NCBI GenBank assembly: GCA_002163025.1
Contig: MABF01000163.1
Span: 1-34,618, forward strand
Source: 'Osedax' symbiont bacterium Rs2_46_30_T18
GTDB lineage: Bacteria > Pseudomonadota > Gammaproteobacteria > Pseudomonadales > Balneatricaceae
DNA: 34,618 bases
Reading direction: 5' to 3'
The position numbers and the translations under genes are program-made. Numbering within the stretch: the stretch's first letter is position 1; the number at the start of each line of letters is the position of its first letter. Positions 34,129 through 34,618 of the stretch are shown here, in pieces. The notes under the pieces were generated by a model that was given only the letters and a program-made list of their open reading frames with translations, ran no database searches and had not been told where the DNA came from.

Positions 34129-34536
34129 TCAACCTACATCGATACTGCTGGCAAAAATTTGTTTAATTTGTTGAGGAAACCTGATCGGTTTCATTGTCGC
34201 TGCATCGACACAAACCACTTCGACTACAGCACTGCACAGCACCCGCTGATCAACTAACACTGACTGGGTAAACACCACACTGGCGGCACTTACTTTGCTA
34301 ATCGCTACTGTAATCCGTAATTGGTCATCCAATTTTGCCGATTTCTTATAGTCACAGCTAACCGACTTAACCACAAAAAGATACCCTTGCTGTTGTAGCA
34401 ACTGCTGCTCTACCGCGTGATTACGCAGAAATTCGGTGCGCGCTCGCTCCATAAACTTCAGATAGTTCACGTAGTAAACAATGCCACCAATGTCGGTATC
34501 TTCTATATAGACCCGCACTATAAAGCTAAAGGGCAT
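34129..34536 (-). CDS. ybgC: Acyl-CoA thioesterase YbgC (tol-pal associated)
   Basis: Hotdog-fold thioesterase, 135 residues. RVYIEDTDIGGIVYYVNYLKFMERARTEFLR is the YbgC/4-hydroxybenzoyl-CoA thioesterase signature; the Asp of EDTD corresponds to the catalytic residue. E. coli YbgC acts on acyl-CoA and is reported to associate with acyl carrier protein and phospholipid-synthesis enzymes. First gene of the tol-pal operon. The operon promoter should lie in or beyond the last 80 bases of the window, where I do not see a clear one. Confidence 0.92.
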   Translation of the reverse strand: MPFSFIVRVYIEDTDIGGIVYYVNYLKFMERARTEFLRNHAVEQQLLQQQGYLFVVKSVSCDYKKSAKLDDQLRITVAISKVSAASVVFTQSVLVDQRVLCSAVVEVVCVDAATMKPIRFPQQIKQIFASSIDVG

Positions 34537-34618
34537 ACTTTTTAACCACTTTTAATTGAGCGACTGCAATTTTAAGACACCGATTCTAAACACCTTGTCT
34601 GGGTATTTGAATAGTTAT

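Overview
The window looks like chromosomal DNA of a free-living, probably marine gammaproteobacterium. The right third has the gene order ybgC-tolQ-tolR-tolA-tolB-pal-cpoB-(queC)-tRNA-Lys-nadA, which I know from pseudomonad-type Gammaproteobacteria. The rest has chemotaxis receptors, a GGDEF/EAL sensor and a large sodium/proton antiporter (Mrp/Mnh) operon, as is common in motile salt-adapted bacteria. I cannot name the genus.

Layout. (1) 1-4000, minus strand: a periplasmic-sensing diguanylate cyclase/phosphodiesterase and a FosX-type fosfomycin hydrolase homologue. (2) 4300-10800, minus strand: two methyl-accepting chemotaxis proteins flanking a cysS-lysO pair, with a divergent cysteinyl-tRNA synthetase followed by a LysO-type lysine exporter. 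(3) 11040-12070: a decayed IS5-family insertion sequence with at least four frameshifts. (4) 12085-21640: a NhaR-type LysR regulator divergent from a same-strand gene train. The train is a small secreted Rap1a-like protein split into two overlapping frames, a short HPF/RaiA-like ribosome-binding protein, then the overlapping operon mnhE-F-G-(DUF4040/MbhE/MnhB fusion)-C-D-D-X-D. (5) 21641-22485: 845 bases with no convincing gene and a degenerate repeat cluster. (6) 22486-27071: housekeeping and conserved genes (LysE/RhtB exporter, YeeN/YebC-family protein, small acidic protein, DUF2058 protein, AspC-type aminotransferase, DUF3461 protein). (7) 27151-34536, minus strand: nadA, tRNA-Lys(UUU), queC and the complete Tol-Pal cell-envelope operon.

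How genes work together. TolQ-TolR-TolA form the inner-membrane motor that drives the TolB-Pal system during cell constriction, with CpoB and YbgC encoded alongside. The Mnh subunits would form one multi-subunit cation/proton antiporter in the inner membrane. NhaR, a sodium-responsive activator in E. coli, sits next to it. ATTCGAAT palindromes lie between nhaR and the plus-strand genes, the nearest one abutting a good candidate -35, which suggests that NhaR controls this locus. The two chemoreceptors and the GGDEF/EAL protein are independent sensory inputs for motility and c-di-GMP.

Most notable observations: an apparent ATC start codon for the mnhB fusion gene, preceded by the same GGAGCCATAAT context that precedes the ATG of mnhG; the unusual antiporter operon with three MnhD-like subunits, no MrpA and an unassigned membrane protein; the nhaR-linked operator and split Rap1a gene; a perfect 12-bp hairpin between tolB and pal; and a cysS of non-typical lineage. 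I did not find a CRISPR array, prophage or obvious defence system. All identifications are by reading the sequence and from memory of families; no search was run.
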